DNA of 64,000 bases from Chitinophagales bacterium (GTDB lineage Bacteria > Bacteroidota > Bacteroidia > Chitinophagales > LD1). Under the pieces are notes generated by a model. The model did not search any database. It had not been told where the DNA came from and saw nothing but the letters and a program-made list of their open reading frames with translations. The position numbers and the translations under genes are program-made. Each line of letters begins with the position of its first letter. Within the stretch, counting starts at the first letter, position 1. Location of the stretch: the NCBI GenBank assembly GCA_019638515.1, contig JAHBTS010000001.1, forward strand, positions 186,001 to 250,000, written 5' to 3'. Of the stretch, positions 55,174-64,000 are shown piece after piece.

Positions 55174-57027
55174 CTAGTCTATTTTCATTACTTCTTTTAA
55201 TCCAATTCCTTTTGGCGTGGCAATTTGCAGCGTATAAGTACCCTTAGATAGTTTTTCTAATTGTAAGGCTGCTTCGTGTAAGCCAACGGTGTTGCCCGGT
55301 AGCGTTTGTTCAAATACTTTTCGTCCTCTTTTATCAAATACAACTGCGGTGGTAAGCCCTTCATCAAATAAATAGTATTGAATAAAAATTTCTCTGGTAA
55401 AAGGATTAGGGAAGCAATGCAACGAAACCAAATTTGGTTTGGTGGTGGTAATGCCCGAAGTAATATCGGGAACTAATGCAGGCATGCCTATTTTAGCTCC
55501 AATAGGCGACATTGCTAAGCGCAAAAAACGTTCTCCTTTGTTTACCTGCCACGATGCGCTAGTAGTGGTGGTAAAAGGTTGTAACTTAATATCTGAAACA
55601 TGTCTCCAATCGCCTTGAACACGCTGCTCGGTTACGTCAAGCAATACATAGCCTCGTTTGGTGAGTTCAATGTACTTCATGTGTGGGTTAGAAGATTGTA
55701 TTAAAGCAGAGGTGATAAATCCAGGCAGTTCACTACCACTAGTAATACTGGTAGTTACAAACTCTACTGCAGCAGAGCCTGCGCCTGTTTGCGGATTATA
55801 TGCAGTATCGTAAGGTACATCGTTTGCCCATGAGCAGTGAATATCTCCGGTAATGAATACCACATTTTGAATGTTGTTATTCAGAATATTGTCTAGTACT
55901 TTTTTGCGTTCGTATGGATATCCGTCCCACTGGTCGGGATTCACAATATTGGAATTTACGGTAAGTGGTGCTACCATTACTTGGTTGCCAATAATTTTCC
56001 ATGTAGCGGTTGAATTTTTCACTTCATTATTCAGCCAATTCATTTGTGCGGTACTCATAAGCCTTCTTGTAGTGTCGTTTAGGCTGGAATCGGTAGGCGA
56101 TACAAATAGACCGGGTATTTGTTTGTCTCTACCTTCAAGGCGGGTATCTATCATTACTACATCTGCAAGGTTACCGAATTTCATATTTCTGTAAATTACA
56201 GAATCATTGTTGGGGATGGTTGAGCGAATAGGCATCCATTCGTTGTATGCCTGCATGCCTGCATCTTTTCTATTGTACCAGTTCCCTTCGGTGGTGGTAT
56301 CGTGTGCAGCGGCTCCGCCTCTCCAACTGTCGTTGGCAGTTTCGTGATCGTCCCATACGGCAATGAATGGAAATTGGCGGTGGCAGTCGCGCAAATCGGG
56401 GTCGAGTTTATACTGCGAATGTCTAATTCTGTAATCTGCTAAAGTAAGTGGTTCGTTATCGGGCATGTGGTTGCGCGAGGTGTCGTTGGGTACTGCAGAT
56501 AATTTGCCTGATTCATAAATGTAATCACCTAAATGTAATACGGCATCTACTTCGTTTCTATTTACAATATCTCTGTACACATGGAAATATCCATTCGGAA
56601 ATCTGGCACAGCTTACTACAGCAAAGCGTAAATTATTAACGCCATTTACAGGTGCTGTGCGCGTTCTTCCAACTACAGAATACACACCGTTTGCGGCAAA
56701 GCGATAGTAATACCAAGTGTTTGCTTGTAGGCCTGTGGCATCTACCTTTACGGTAAAATCTTTGGTGGCATCGGTTGTTACGGTGCCATTGTTTACTATA
56801 TTATTAAAATCCGCATCGGTGGCAATCTGCCATTGTACGGTGTCGGTAGAAGCGGAGGTGGTAATGCGCGTCCAAAGAATCACACGATCGGTAAGTGGAT
56901 CGCCACTTGCTACTCCATGATAAAAAGGCGCATAAGCCGGATTTAAAACAGAGCGCGAAGGAGTATTGTGTTGTGAAAAAAGTTGTAGGGAAATAATGGT
57001 AAGCGCTATAAGCCAAATATTTTTCAT
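55174..57027 (-). CDS. PhoD-type alkaline phosphatase with T9SS sorting tail
   Basis: The 617-residue secreted phosphoesterase has a signal peptide (MKNIWLIALTIISLQLFSQ at 57027), a fibronectin-like N-terminal domain (DPLTDRVILWTRI), a metallophosphatase core of PhoD type (VSCARFPNGYF, LHLGDYIYESG, VWDDHETANDSW, GNQVMVAP, ITGDIHCSW), and a C-terminal type IX sorting domain (FPNPFTREIFIQY...KGTYTLQI). PhoD enzymes need calcium and iron and scavenge phosphate from diesters. T9SS would place it at the surface or outside. An in-frame ATG 15 codons upstream lacks the signal peptide. Confidence 0.9.
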   Translation of the reverse strand: MKNIWLIALTIISLQLFSQHNTPSRSVLNPAYAPFYHGVASGDPLTDRVILWTRITTSASTDTVQWQIATDADFNNIVNNGTVTTDATKDFTVKVDATGLQANTWYYYRFAANGVYSVVGRTRTAPVNGVNNLRFAVVSCARFPNGYFHVYRDIVNRNEVDAVLHLGDYIYESGKLSAVPNDTSRNHMPDNEPLTLADYRIRHSQYKLDPDLRDCHRQFPFIAVWDDHETANDSWRGGAAAHDTTTEGNWYNRKDAGMQAYNEWMPIRSTIPNNDSVIYRNMKFGNLADVVMIDTRLEGRDKQIPGLFVSPTDSSLNDTTRRLMSTAQMNWLNNEVKNSTATWKIIGNQVMVAPLTVNSNIVNPDQWDGYPYERKKVLDNILNNNIQNVVFITGDIHCSWANDVPYDTAYNPQTGAGSAAVEFVTTSITSGSELPGFITSALIQSSNPHMKYIELTKRGYVLLDVTEQRVQGDWRHVSDIKLQPFTTTTSASWQVNKGERFLRLAMSPIGAKIGMPALVPDITSGITTTKPNLVSLHCFPNPFTREIFIQYYLFDEGLTTAVVFDKRGRKVFEQTLPGNTVGLHEAALQLEKLSKGTYTLQIATPKGIGLKEVMKID

Positions 57028-57108
57028 CCTATTTTGTTTAGAAACCAAAGTAAATCTTTTAAAAGTTTCCACACAAAAAATGTAAGTGTTACAAGCAAAA
57101 TAGGTTGG

Positions 57109-57981
57109 CTATTGCATAAAATAGTATTCTCTAAACACCTCTCCATCTTTTATCATGCGCACGCTGTATCGTTTGTTGGTAAGCGAAAGTGGAAATGGAT
57201 TGTAGCGAATGCTGTGATGGCCGTCTATAAATTGAGTGGTTTCAATAATGGGCTTTAGCAATTCGCCTTGTTCGCTATAGTAACCTGCCGAAACCATGCT
57301 TGCGGTATCGTTCTTAAAAATAATATTTCTATCGGATTTGCTGCTGTTGAAGGCGTACATTACCTGTGCCATGCTTTTATCTTGGTTTTCTCTTTTGAGT
57401 TGTTCGAGGTTTACTCCTTTTAGATTGGCAACAAATTGCTGGAGGTTAGCGGTTACATTTTCTTTTTCCGATGAAATGGAGAGAATGGGGCTGTTGTCTG
57501 AAAGACTCCAAACAGCGCGTTGCGCAGCCGAATTTTGATACTTGTTTTTAGCAATATACTGTGCCATTTTAAGTAAAGCATCAGGCGCTTTTTTACCTAT
57601 TTTGTATTGTATTTTTGCATTAGGCGAACTCATAGAGAGTTGTGCGCACATGGCGTAAATAAACTGCTTGCTTTTGCCTTTAGGTTGTAAAGTAATGAGC
57701 AGCGGTTGTGTCATCAATAACGCTTGATACCCAGGTTCTGCAGGCTCCATCATGAAGCCTTCTTCCATCTCGAGTTGCAGTGGTTGGTTGGTATGGTTTA
57801 CCAGCTCCATTTGCAGCTTGGGATCAAAACCGCCAGCACGCATTTCTTGTGGAATTTCTTTACTGTTTGAGCCGGATATGGCTGCCGATATGCTTTGGTT
57901 GGCAAGTGCATTTACTAAATGTGCTGCATGGGTGTGTAACGAAAGTAATACAGTAAAAGCAATGATGGTGTAGTGTTGCAT
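57109..57981 (-). CDS. Exported hypothetical protein
   Basis: I do not recognise this 290-residue protein. It starts with a probable signal peptide (MQHYTIIAFTVLLSLHTHA), then a region that resembles an Ig-like beta-sandwich (LQMELVNHTNQPLQLEMEEG, LLITLQPKGKSKQF), a single Cys in IYAMCAQLS, and a second half with AAQRAVWSLSDNSPIL. No T9SS tail is present, so it may be periplasmic. It lies 81 bp downstream of the phosphatase on the same strand order and is followed by the M48 gene. Confidence 0.6.
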   Translation of the reverse strand: MQHYTIIAFTVLLSLHTHAAHLVNALANQSISAAISGSNSKEIPQEMRAGGFDPKLQMELVNHTNQPLQLEMEEGFMMEPAEPGYQALLMTQPLLITLQPKGKSKQFIYAMCAQLSMSSPNAKIQYKIGKKAPDALLKMAQYIAKNKYQNSAAQRAVWSLSDNSPILSISSEKENVTANLQQFVANLKGVNLEQLKRENQDKSMAQVMYAFNSSKSDRNIIFKNDTASMVSAGYYSEQGELLKPIIETTQFIDGHHSIRYNPFPLSLTNKRYSVRMIKDGEVFREYYFMQ

Positions 57982-58070
57982 AACCGATTGTGTTTTGGTG
58001 ATGAACCTTTAACGCAACTACCTAAAAATTTATTGTGAAGTGTTGTGCTTGGCAAGTTGGGTAAGCTGTG

Positions 58071-59165
58071 TTACCAACTGTCTGTTTGTTTAATTTGGTT
58101 GAAGATAGCTTCTAATTCCGGTTGTGGTTTTGTGGTAAATATACCTTGGGCAATTTCTTCTTTCATGTAGCGAAGGCGCTCCTGCGTGAGCGGATGCGTG
58201 CTCATAAACTCGGGAATGTATTTTTCTGTACCGCTAGAGGCGTGTTGCAGTTGCGAAAATAAATCTATAATGCCTTGTGGATTGATGTGCTGCTGCCGCA
58301 AAATTTCAAGTGCATTTATATCGGCTTCTTTTTCGAATGCGCGCGAAAAATTTAAGTTGCGAATGGCTTGTGCATTTTCTAAAAGTAGCGCTGCAATACC
58401 ACTCACATCATTAAATAAAACAGAAACAAAAATATAGCCTGCCATGCTTTTAAAGAGCGATCGGGTAGAGTGTCGGAATTTTATGTGCGAATACTCGTGC
58501 CCCAACAAAGCGGCCAATGTTTCATAGTTTTTCATACTGTCTAAAATGGCGCTATATATCACCATTTCGCCACCGGGCAGGGCAAAAGCATTCATGGTGC
58601 TGCTTTGTACAACAGTAATATTTACGGGTATTTCCGATTGAATATCCATTGCTTTGAAAAACTGATTCAGCAGTTTGCTTTTAGCAGTATCGGTAGGTGT
58701 GTTGGCAATGAAGTTTTTCTTCAATTCTTCGCCAAACTGTTTTTCATAACTTATGGGAACCATAACGGCAGCGCGCTCGGCAGCCCATGGCAATGCCCAA
58801 AAGTAAATGCCGCATCCCATCAAAACAAATGCAATACCAATTAGTAAGAGCCCTCCCAGTCCCCAACTGAATATTTTACTGTAAACATTACTTTCAAATT
58901 TCTTTCGGGGGTAAGTTTCGTAGAGGGATTGTACAAAATTGGGATGCTCAACTTCAATATATTGGTGTGGAAATTTTCCATACTTCAATACTACTTTAGT
59001 ACCATTGCCAAAATCCGAAGGATGAATACCTGCAATATCCCATTCTATAATAGTTGTGCTTGCATTTATTTGAATTGAAATGCGCAGTGTGTTTGGCTGT
59101 AGCTGTACTTGCGCAGGATGCGCCTTGCTGGTTTTTCCATCGTAATACTTTGCGGGAAAGTTCAT
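58071..59165 (-). CDS. M48-family membrane metallopeptidase
   Basis: The 364-residue protein has an N-terminal domain of about 90 residues (AKYYDGKTSKAHPAQVQLQ, similar to DUF7092-type N-domains), a transmembrane segment (IFSWGLGGLLLIGIAFVLMGCGIYFWALPW) and an M48 protease domain with HEYSH and third-ligand region FEKEADINALEIL. The start ATG at 59165 was chosen; an ATG 21 codons upstream lies in a non-conserved extension. It is probably involved in envelope protein turnover. It is a second M48 enzyme besides the lipoprotein at 24601. Confidence 0.88.
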   Translation of the reverse strand: MNFPAKYYDGKTSKAHPAQVQLQPNTLRISIQINASTTIIEWDIAGIHPSDFGNGTKVVLKYGKFPHQYIEVEHPNFVQSLYETYPRKKFESNVYSKIFSWGLGGLLLIGIAFVLMGCGIYFWALPWAAERAAVMVPISYEKQFGEELKKNFIANTPTDTAKSKLLNQFFKAMDIQSEIPVNITVVQSSTMNAFALPGGEMVIYSAILDSMKNYETLAALLGHEYSHIKFRHSTRSLFKSMAGYIFVSVLFNDVSGIAALLLENAQAIRNLNFSRAFEKEADINALEILRQQHINPQGIIDLFSQLQHASSGTEKYIPEFMSTHPLTQERLRYMKEEIAQGIFTTKPQPELEAIFNQIKQTDSW

Positions 59166-59265
59166 AATGCAGAATGCTTTACAGTGCAAACCAATAGAAA
59201 AAAATGGTGTAGAATTTGGTTTTTTCAAAAAACGCTTATCATTGCAATGTAATTATGTATTCAAA

Positions 59266-59279
59266 GGGTTGCTCAACCC
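59266..59279. repeat. Short hairpin in the long rho leader
   Basis: GGGTT-GCTC-AACCC lies about 100 nt upstream of the rho ATG. The 211-bp gap between divergent genes carries nothing else I can name. Many rho genes are autoregulated through their leader, but this hairpin alone is not evidence of that. Confidence 0.25.
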
Positions 59280-59376
59280 ATAATTCAGCATAACGTTTAA
59301 AGTAAAAATCTCACTGGTTGAGAAACTAATTTTTCAGATTGATTTAATGCAATTTTCTAAACTTAATTTATAGTTA

Positions 59377-60981
59377 ATGTACAGCGTTCAGCAATTGAAT
59401 GAAATGATTCTGCCCGAATTACAGGAAGTGGCAGCTAAACTAAACATCGAAAATTTTTCTTCTCTTGAAAAAGAAAGTTTAGTTCAAAAAATAATGGAAA
59501 CACAAAGTGGAACAACTGCCGAAGTTGGAGCGGCAGAAGAAAAACCTAAGCGACCACGTGTGCGCAAAACAGTTAAGAAGGAAGAGAAACCTTCGGTAGA
59601 AACTGCTTTGCCTGTAAGTGAAGAAGCGCAGCCGGAGTTAGCACCGGCAGTAGTGCCAACCGAAAGTGAAACAGTAGTAGAAGTAGCTGCCGAAGTAAAG
59701 AATACACAAGAAGCTACTGCAGCCGGAGAAGATAGTGCCGAAAAAGGCGGAGGAGCAGAAGCGCCAGCACCACAGCAACAACAAAATTCCGAAAATCGTC
59801 AGTTTAGACAGGAAAGATTCCAAAAGCCAAAGCAAGAGTTTCGCCCTATTTTTAGTGTAGAAGCCGATGCTATAATTGAAGGTGAAGGCGTATTGGAAAT
59901 GATGCCTGATGGCTATGGTTTTTTACGCAGCAGCGATTACCAGTATTTAAGTTCGCCCGATGATATTTATGTATCGCCCTCGCAAATAAAATTGTTTGGA
60001 TTAAGAACAGGCGATACCGTGCGCGGAACCGTACGCCCTCCAAAAGAAGGCGAAAAGTATTTTGCATTATTGAAGGTAGATACACTCAACGGACGCTTAC
60101 CGGAGGAAGTGCGCGATCGCGTACAGTTCGATTTCTTAACACCTCTCTTCCCACAACAGCGTTTCAGGCTGTCGGATCGCAACAGTAATAATATGACACT
60201 GCGCATGATAGACCTCTTTTCCCCTATAGGAAAAGGACAGCGTGGTATGATTGTAGCTCAACCCAAAACAGGTAAAACCACCATTTTAAAAGAAATTGCA
60301 AATGGCATTGCCTCAAACCATCCCGAAGCATATTTAATTGTATTGCTTATAGATGAACGCCCCGAAGAGGTAACAGATATGGAGCGCAGCGTGCGAGCCG
60401 AAGTTATTGCTTCTACTTTTGATGAGCCGGCAGATAAACATGTGAAAATAGCCAACATGGTATTGCAAAAATCAAAACGCTTGGTAGAGTGTGGTCATGA
60501 TGTAGTAATTGTGTTAGACTCTATTACGCGTTTGGCAAGAGCATACAATACAGTAGCTCCCGCATCGGGCAAAGTATTGAGTGGTGGTGTAGAAGCCAAT
60601 GCATTGCAAAAACCAAAGCAATTTTTTGGCGCTGCCAGAAAAATTGAAAAAGGTGGCTCGCTCACCATTATTGCTACCGCTCTAATAGATACCGGCTCCA
60701 GAATGGATGAAGTGATTTTTGAGGAGTTTAAAGGAACAGGAAACATGGAACTCCAATTAGATAGAAGACTTGCCAACAAGCGTATTTATCCGGCAATAGA
60801 TGTGGTTGCTTCCAGCACCAGAAGAGATGATTTACTATTGGAGCGCGATGTAATGCAACGCATGTGGGTATTACGTAAGCACTTAGGCGATATGAATGCC
60901 GAAGAATCTATGAACTTTTTGTTGCAGCAAATGAAAGGCACTAAGAGCAACGAAGAGTTTTTGATTGGTATGAATGGCTAA
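59377..60981 (+). CDS. rho: Transcription termination factor Rho
   Basis: Rho terminates transcription by translocating on nascent RNA. The 534-residue protein has the Rho_N helix bundle (1-42), a long charged linker (about 43-155, Glu/Lys/Ala/Gln rich), the RNA-binding cold-shock domain ([17 protein letters not shown]), and the ATPase with Walker A around 294-302 (PKTGKTT) and Q/R-loop [24 protein letters not shown]. Bacteroidota Rho proteins often carry this extra linker. In this window most convergent genes have no room for a hairpin terminator, which makes Rho relevant. Confidence 0.96.
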   Translation: MYSVQQLNEMILPELQEVAAKLNIENFSSLEKESLVQKIMETQSGTTAEVGAAEEKPKRPRVRKTVKKEEKPSVETALPVSEEAQPELAPAVVPTESETVVEVAAEVKNTQEATAAGEDSAEKGGGAEAPAPQQQQNSENRQFRQERFQKPKQEFRPIFSVEADAIIEGEGVLEMMPDGYGFLRSSDYQYLSSPDDIYVSPSQIKLFGLRTGDTVRGTVRPPKEGEKYFALLKVDTLNGRLPEEVRDRVQFDFLTPLFPQQRFRLSDRNSNNMTLRMIDLFSPIGKGQRGMIVAQPKTGKTTILKEIANGIASNHPEAYLIVLLIDERPEEVTDMERSVRAEVIASTFDEPADKHVKIANMVLQKSKRLVECGHDVVIVLDSITRLARAYNTVAPASGKVLSGGVEANALQKPKQFFGAARKIEKGGSLTIIATALIDTGSRMDEVIFEEFKGTGNMELQLDRRLANKRIYPAIDVVASSTRRDDLLLERDVMQRMWVLRKHLGDMNAEESMNFLLQQMKGTKSNEEFLIGMNG

Positions 60982-61110
60982 GCAATAGTGAAGCATTGTG
61001 AGCACTTAGTAGAAACTGCCTAATTATGTGTTCATTCCAATTGGTTTTTGAAGATAACTCAGGCAACAAAACAGCAGCACCTTTTTTGTAGTTTTATATC
61101 TTCGTTACTA

Positions 61111-62439
61111 ATGAAAAAGACATGGTTGTGGTTAGGGTTGGCAGTGCTTGCAGTAGCAGCATTGGCATTTTCTTCTTTTTACCTGTATAAAAAATTAAGT
61201 AGTGAGCAGTTGGCACAGCAAACACAGCAGCGCCATGCAGAAAGTGTGCAGGAAACCATTATTCGCTACGGTATGAACCTTACCGGATGTAAGTTGCTTA
61301 CATTTTCGGTGCAACCCAACGAACTGCTTACCGATATTTTTACAAAACACAATATCGCTACCTCAGTAGCATCGTTTGTAATAGCCGAATCGCGCGAAAT
61401 ATTTAATCCGCGCAAAATGAAAGCCGGCAACAACTACACTGTAGTAATGCAGCACTCCGATAGCGGCATGGTTCCTAAAAAAATTATTTACGAAGAAGAC
61501 AAGGTAAACTATGTAGTGTTCAATTTCGATGATTCTACATATATCTATCGTGGAAAACACAATGTAGAAAGGAAAAGGCGCGAAGTTGGTGGCACTATTA
61601 AAAGTTCGCTGTATGAAACTTTAGATGCCAACAATATTCCATCATCTTTGGCAGTGCGCATGGCCGAAATTTTTTCTTGCGTAATAGATTTCTATCGCAT
61701 ACAGTCCAACGACTATTTTAAAATAATTTACGATGAAGATTTTGTGGAAGGCGAGAGTGTGGGTGTAGGAAAAGTATATGCTTGTTTGTTTAGCAATGGC
61801 GGCAAAGAATATCAAGCATTTTATTTTGAAAAAGAAGGCTCGCACGAAGGAGAATTTTATGATGAAAAGGGCGAAAGCATGAAGCGCCAATTTTTGAAAT
61901 CGCCTCTTAAATTTTTTAGAATTAGTTCTAGGTTTTCGGGTTCCAGATTACACCCTGTTACCAGAGTAGTAAAGGCGCATTTGGGTACAGACTATGCAGC
62001 ACCTTATGGCACTCCAATTATGGCAACAGCCGATGGTGTAATAGAAGAAGCACAGTTTAAACGCCACAATGGAAACTATGTGAAAGTTCGCCACAACGGA
62101 GAATTTAAAACCCAATACTTACACATGAGTAAAATTGCCAAAGGTATGCACCGCGGTGTGCGGGTACGCCAGGGAGAAGTAATCGGGTATGTGGGAAGCA
62201 CAGGCTTGGCAACCGGTCCACACGTTTGCTACCGTTTTTGGCGCGATGGAAAGCAAGTAGATCCATTTAAGCAGAAAGTGGCTATAAGCGAGCCTTTGCC
62301 TGCAAAGTATAAGTCGGAGTATTTAAAGAATATTGAACCATTGAAGCAAACCCTTGCTGCTATTGCAATTGAACCTCAACCGGAATCTACATTAAGCGCT
62401 GCTGTATCTTCTTCGCAAAATTGGCGTAAGAGCAGGTAG
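61111..62439 (+). CDS. M23 (LytM) peptidase with N-terminal membrane anchor
   Basis: The 442-residue protein starts at the ATG at 61111 with a transmembrane segment (LWLGLAVLAVAALAFSSFYLY). A domain related to OapA/LysM-like peptidoglycan-binding regions follows, then an M23 domain: H290 and D294 in HLGTDYAAPYGTP, HMSKI, and GPHVCYRFW. The usual second His of the HxH motif is Cys373, at a zinc-ligand position. M23 proteins cut peptide cross-links or act as scaffolds for amidases. It precedes the surface protein gene by 47 bp. Confidence 0.87.
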   Translation: MKKTWLWLGLAVLAVAALAFSSFYLYKKLSSEQLAQQTQQRHAESVQETIIRYGMNLTGCKLLTFSVQPNELLTDIFTKHNIATSVASFVIAESREIFNPRKMKAGNNYTVVMQHSDSGMVPKKIIYEEDKVNYVVFNFDDSTYIYRGKHNVERKRREVGGTIKSSLYETLDANNIPSSLAVRMAEIFSCVIDFYRIQSNDYFKIIYDEDFVEGESVGVGKVYACLFSNGGKEYQAFYFEKEGSHEGEFYDEKGESMKRQFLKSPLKFFRISSRFSGSRLHPVTRVVKAHLGTDYAAPYGTPIMATADGVIEEAQFKRHNGNYVKVRHNGEFKTQYLHMSKIAKGMHRGVRVRQGEVIGYVGSTGLATGPHVCYRFWRDGKQVDPFKQKVAISEPLPAKYKSEYLKNIEPLKQTLAAIAIEPQPESTLSAAVSSSQNWRKSR

Positions 62440-62486
62440 GCAGTTTTTTGGTGACTCCGAATCTTTTTTCACACAATAACCTTCGC

Positions 62487-64000
62487 ATGAAGCAAAGTTT
62501 ACTTTTTTGCTTTTCGCTCTTGTTGGCTTTTCATTGCGCACAAACTCAAGTAATTTTTTTTGAAAACTTTCAACAAGGAATTCCGGCAACTTTTACATTG
62601 GTAAATGGCGATAATAAAACGCCCGCTTCGCAGGTATCTTTTGTAAACAATGCGTGGGTTGCCCGCGAGTGGCACTCGGTACTGCAAGATACGGCTGCCG
62701 TTAGTACTTCGTGGTACACGGTGCCTGCTCAGGCCGATGATTGGCTTATTACTCCGGCAATTCCACTTACAGCAAAATCTACTTTAAGTTGGAAAGCATT
62801 TGCCATAGATCCCGATTTTCGCGATGGCTACGAAGTGCGTATTTCTACTTCAGGGAATAGCGTAGGCGATTTTACTACGGTACTCTTTAGTACTACTGCC
62901 GAGCAAACTTCTATAGTTACACGCACTGCCGATTTACAAGCATATACAGGACAAACGGTGTACATTGCTTTTAGAAATAATTCATACAATAGAAATTTGC
63001 TTTGGATAGACGATATTCAGGTGGCGCTGAAACCTCCATTTGATGCTGGTATTCTTTCTTCGGATTTGCCTTCGCGCTATACGGTTATTCCCCGTGCGCA
63101 GCGCACGGCATTTTTACCTTTGGCAGTGGTAATAAACGATGGGGCAAATGCACTGAGTAATGTGAAAGTTTTCTGTGCCGTTCACCAGAATGGAGTATTG
63201 AAAAAATTAGATAGCAACGAGGTGGCTATTTTAGGCAGTGGATTGGTTTCTACCTTTAACTTTTCTGCATTTACGCCTATAGATACCGGATTGTTTGAAC
63301 TGAGCTATTTTACAAAAATTGCACCACCGGATGGCAACCCTGCCAACGATACGGCACGGCATTTTCTTTGGGTAACCGACACCATTTATGCTCGCGATAA
63401 TGGCGCAGTAAGCAGCAGCGTTTCAATTGGTGCGGCTGCCGGAGAGTTTGGGCAGTGGTTTGGCATTGCACACCCTGCAAAGGTAAGCTCGGCAACGGTG
63501 TATTTGAATAAGCCATCGGTAGGCGCTCAGGTAAAATTTAAGTTGTATGTATTTGGAAACTCACCACAGGGTTTGGTAGATTCTACCTTTAGTTATACTA
63601 CTACGCTAAGCGACTCGCTGAATGGTAAACTGCTTACGCTCGATTTTATTTCAAAAATTAAAATGCAAGTTGGTAAGTACTTTTTGGCAATAGTGGAAGA
63701 GGGCGGTAAAAATTTGAATGTAGGTGCTTGCGATGCGCTGCAAACTTCGCAAGTAAATTGGTTTCGTTTTGGCGGCAATCCCTTTGGGCGGTGGGCTTCG
63801 GGCAATGAATATGATTCGCTGCTGGCCACCCAAGCTTATACTAAAGTGTTGGCAATGCGCCTGAATGTGCAAAGCGCTTGTGCTGTGTTGCCAAACTTTG
63901 GAATGGCTGTAGTGCCAACTTGTACCAACACTGGTTCGCTTACTTCTAATTACACTAGCGAGAACCCTGCTCCGTATTTATATGAGTGGAGTACAGGTAG
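62487..64000 (+). CDS. Large secreted choice-of-anchor-J-type protein (cut by window edge)
   Basis: An open frame starts at the ATG at 62487 and stays open to the window end (504 codons). The signal peptide is MKQSLLFCFSLLLAFHCAQT. The N-terminal domain (FFENFQQGIPATFTLVNGD, DDWLITPAIPL, GYEVRISTSGN, WIDDIQV) is a cleaved-adhesin / choice-of-anchor-J jelly-roll fold. Later come Ig-like or bacterial surface repeats (GILSSDLPSRYTVIP, VLPNFGMAVVP). A T9SS tail, if present, would be beyond the edge. Probably a surface adhesin or protease-related protein. Confidence 0.8.
   Translation, partial: MKQSLLFCFSLLLAFHCAQTQVIFFENFQQGIPATFTLVNGDNKTPASQVSFVNNAWVAREWHSVLQDTAAVSTSWYTVPAQADDWLITPAIPLTAKSTLSWKAFAIDPDFRDGYEVRISTSGNSVGDFTTVLFSTTAEQTSIVTRTADLQAYTGQTVYIAFRNNSYNRNLLWIDDIQVALKPPFDAGILSSDLPSRYTVIPRAQRTAFLPLAVVINDGANALSNVKVFCAVHQNGVLKKLDSNEVAILGSGLVSTFNFSAFTPIDTGLFELSYFTKIAPPDGNPANDTARHFLWVTDTIYARDNGAVSSSVSIGAAAGEFGQWFGIAHPAKVSSATVYLNKPSVGAQVKFKLYVFGNSPQGLVDSTFSYTTTLSDSLNGKLLTLDFISKIKMQVGKYFLAIVEEGGKNLNVGACDALQTSQVNWFRFGGNPFGRWASGNEYDSLLATQAYTKVLAMRLNVQSACAVLPNFGMAVVPTCTNTGSLTSNYTSENPAPYLYEWSTG

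Noticed and set aside
1-64000. tRNA, rRNA, CRISPR array, insertion sequence, integrase or replication origin
   Set aside because: I checked the short intergenic gaps for tRNA-like arms, regular direct repeats and terminal inverted repeats and saw none. All gaps are under about 220 bp.

Overview
The window is a stretch of ordinary, gene-dense chromosome from a member of the Bacteroidota. The evidence is two proteins with type IX secretion (T9SS, Por-type) C-terminal tails, two CarboxypepD_reg/TonB-dependent receptors of the Bacteroidota kind, promoter-like TTTG/TAnnTTTG elements with no clear Shine-Dalgarno sequences, DUF1573, DUF853 and 'asparagine synthetase B'-like genes, and a Rho with a long linker. 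A Chitinophagales/Sphingobacteriales-like lineage is my best guess, but the sequence does not prove it. I see no rRNA, tRNA, CRISPR array, integrase, transposase or prophage. No intergenic gap exceeds about 220 bp.

Layout. 1-7.7 kb: partial uridine kinase, dapD, a peptidoglycan-binding repeat protein, a saccharopine-dehydrogenase-like enzyme, an LTA-synthase-like phosphotransferase, thrS. 7.8-13.9 kb: an unknown gene with pyrH and frr, a LUD-domain protein, a class III aminotransferase, a thioesterase, a LON-domain protein, an OmpR-type regulator. 13.9-21.2 kb: TonB-dependent receptor 1, DUF2147, rlmN, a leucine-rich-repeat protein coupled to a trans-sulfuration enzyme, an NtrC-type regulator. 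21.4-30 kb: a desaturase-like flavoprotein with a C45 Ntn-hydrolase, an M48 lipoprotein, ruvC, a flippase-like protein, TerC, two unknown membrane proteins, pabB. 30-38.1 kb: an FG-GAP T9SS protein, a nadD / TonB receptor 2 / S4-protein operon, DUF1003, an aminotransferase, DUF1573. 38.3-48.6 kb: prfA, lpdA converging on sucB, a DMT exporter, an exported amidotransferase-like protein, a CvpA / PabA / HExxH-protein operon, a HerA-like ATPase, trmB. 48.7-64 kb: lon, asd, uvrA, a PhoD-type phosphatase with T9SS tail, an unknown exported protein, an M48 protease, rho, an M23 protein and the start of a large surface protein.

Functional themes are amino-acid and cofactor metabolism (dapD, asd, pabA/pabB, nadD, two aminotransferases), translation (thrS, frr, prfA, rlmN, trmB, pyrH alongside), protein quality control (lon, two M48 proteases), DNA repair (uvrA, ruvC) and the cell envelope.

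The most distinctive large-scale feature is how convergent genes meet. Of twelve tail-to-tail pairs, ten overlap or lie within 8 bp, and only two have a wider gap, each holding a hairpin terminator. I did not find a clearly new defence or mobile system. The better leads are small: a 116-residue HERIH membrane protein in the pabA operon, a desaturase/C45 pair, a Zn-ligand change in the M23 enzyme, a GSFTSA loop in the NtrC regulator, and several uncharacterised Bacteroidota proteins.
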